Source: an uncultured Megamonas sp.
Lineage (GTDB): Bacteria > Bacillota > Negativicutes > Selenomonadales > Selenomonadaceae
DNA length: 6,732 bases
Direction of reading: 5' to 3'
Assembly: GCA_900554895.1 (NCBI GenBank)
Contig: USIX01000122.1
Location: 1-6,732, forward strand
Made by a program: the position numbers and the translations under genes. Positions 5,916 to 6,732 of the stretch are shown piece by piece. The notes below the pieces were generated by a model. The model was given only the letters and a program-made list of their open reading frames with translations, did no database searches and had not been told where the DNA came from. The stretch's first letter is position 1. Every line of letters begins with the position of its first letter.

Positions 5916-5940
5916 GAAAATATATTTCCTGTTCAGATTT

Positions 5941-5946
5941 AGGAGG
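5941..5946 (+). promoter_or_regulatory. Consensus ribosome binding site of the DUF362 gene
   Basis: AGGAGG lies 8 nt before the ATG at 5955. It is the strongest ribosome binding site in the window and fixes the start codon of the partial gene that follows. Confidence 0.85.
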
Positions 5947-5954
5947 GATTTTTC

Positions 5955-6732
5955 ATGACAGATTTATCAAGACGCGATTTTTTCAAGATTGCAGGCGGTG
6001 CCGTGTTGGGTGCAGCTGCATATAGCTTTACGGGTTCTCTTCCTAAAGCAGCACAAGCGCCTGTAATCGGCAGTACGCAAATAACATCATCAAATACAGT
6101 AGGCTCTAAAGCGAAAGTTTATTTCACTAAACATATAGACGCTGAACATCTGATTAAATTATATGATTTGATTAATGAAGGTATTTACGGCAAAGTTGCT
6201 ATCAAGCTACATACAGGCGAAAAAAATGGCCCGAATATTATTCCGCGTGATATGGCGAAAGCTTTCTGGCAGCATATTCCGAACAGTAACATTGTAGAAA
6301 CAAATACGCTGTACAAAGGTGACAGATTTACTACGGAAGGCCATCGTGAAACATTGAAGGTAAACGGCTGGACATTCTGTCCGGTAGATATTATGGATGA
6401 AAACGGCACAGTAATGCTTCCTATTCGTGGCGGTAAGCACTTTACGGAAATGTCCATGGGGAAAAATATCGTAAATTATGATTCCATGGTTGTACTTACG
6501 CATTTTAAAGGTCATGCCATGGGCGGTTACGGCGGTTCTATGAAGAATATCGCTATCGGCTGTGCTGACGGCCGTATAGGTAAAAGTATGGTACACGGCG
6601 TTTCCGTTGATAATCAGCCGGCAGACTGGAATGCTTGGCCAAGTAAAGAAACATTAATGGAAAATATGGCGGAATCAGCTAAAGCGACGATTGATTATTT
6701 CGGCAAACATATTGTATTTTTAAATGTAATGC
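5955..6732 (+). CDS. Partial DUF362 protein with twin-arginine signal peptide (3' end outside window)
   Basis: The reading frame is open from the ATG at 5955 to the window edge: 259 codons and one base. The N-terminus has a Tat signal, SRRDFFK (5-11), followed by a hydrophobic segment (12-29) and an Ala-rich c-region (A32-A35), so the folded protein is probably exported by the Tat pathway, often after cofactor loading. The mature part has the DUF362 (PF04015) hallmarks: VAIKLHTGE (82-90), an ILE/VAL-rich start, and THFKGHAMGGYGGSMKNIAIGC (about 184-205) followed by GRIGK. Family members run to about 370 residues, many with C-terminal 4Fe-4S ferredoxin cysteines that would lie beyond this window. 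Molecular function is not established; some annotations call these iron-sulfur or cytoplasmic/periplasmic Fe-S proteins. It follows the activator gene by 56 nt on the same strand but has its own probable promoter, so a link to the isoaspartyl operon is only possible. Confidence 0.85.
   Translation, partial: MTDLSRRDFFKIAGGAVLGAAAYSFTGSLPKAAQAPVIGSTQITSSNTVGSKAKVYFTKHIDAEHLIKLYDLINEGIYGKVAIKLHTGEKNGPNIIPRDMAKAFWQHIPNSNIVETNTLYKGDRFTTEGHRETLKVNGWTFCPVDIMDENGTVMLPIRGGKHFTEMSMGKNIVNYDSMVVLTHFKGHAMGGYGGSMKNIAIGCADGRIGKSMVHGVSVDNQPADWNAWPSKETLMENMAESAKATIDYFGKHIVFLNVM

Noticed and set aside
5905..5930. Hairpin AGGAATAT.../...ATATTTCCT after the activator stop codon, considered as a terminator
   Set aside because: The stem is AU-rich with a bulged T, is not followed by a T tract, and overlaps the TATAAT of the probable DUF362 promoter. 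It is unlikely to terminate.
6185..6596. Minus-strand open frames at the right edge
   Set aside because: They are antisense to the DUF362 gene, whose own frame carries conserved motifs, a Tat signal and an AGGAGG site.
1..6732. Search for CRISPR arrays, insertion sequences, tRNA/rRNA, riboswitches and phage genes
   Set aside because: No direct-repeat arrays, terminal inverted repeats with transposase, tRNA-like cloverleafs or long structured leaders were seen. All intergenic regions are under 300 nt and are explained by promoters, operators and one terminator.

Overview
The window is AT-rich, tightly packed bacterial DNA that reads as a low-GC anaerobic member of the Bacillota. A Negativicutes-like (diderm) genome is my best guess. 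The grounds are AT-rich codon use, strong AGGAGG-type ribosome binding sites, a TTG start, a sigma-54 activator with a CggR-like DNA-binding tail, and a Tat-exported DUF362 protein. Genus cannot be fixed by eye.

Layout from left to right. (1) At 1-80, minus strand, lies the first 26 codons of a membrane protein that looks like a dicarboxylate/amino acid:cation symporter. (2) At 321-1256, plus strand, a two-repeat DUF606/YdcZ-type DMT transporter has a near-consensus housekeeping promoter (TTGAGA-N17-TATAAT) and ends in a hairpin terminator at 1259-1289 that also serves the convergent operon. (3) From 3663 down to 1300, minus strand, a three-gene operon yjiH-yjiG-iadA encodes two SpmA/SpmB-like 'Gate' membrane proteins and isoaspartyl dipeptidase. 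E. coli has the same gene order. (4) At 3934-5898, plus strand and divergent from the operon, is a 654-residue sigma-54 enhancer-binding protein. (5) From 5955 past the right edge, plus strand, runs a DUF362 protein with a twin-arginine signal and its own likely promoter.

The central result is a self-contained regulatory module. Upstream of yjiH, on its coding strand, is an essentially perfect -24/-12 sigma-54 promoter (TTGGCATGAAAATTGCAT, 3703-3720), and the divergent neighbour encodes the class of activator such a promoter needs. Inverted repeats at 3767-3778 and 3808-3828 lie about 80 and 125 bp upstream of the predicted transcription start, where enhancer sites usually sit. The inferred picture is that an unknown ligand, perhaps an isoaspartyl dipeptide or a related amino acid, is sensed by the N-terminal domain of the activator, which then turns on a YjiHG membrane complex together with the enzyme that splits beta-aspartyl dipeptides into L-aspartate and the second amino acid.

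Two molecular oddities stand out. The activator carries a CggR-like winged helix at its C-terminus in place of the usual Fis-type helix-turn-helix. The isoaspartyl dipeptidase has glutamate (Glu160) where the E. coli enzyme has its carboxylated, metal-bridging lysine. No RNA genes, insertion sequences, CRISPR arrays or phage genes were seen.
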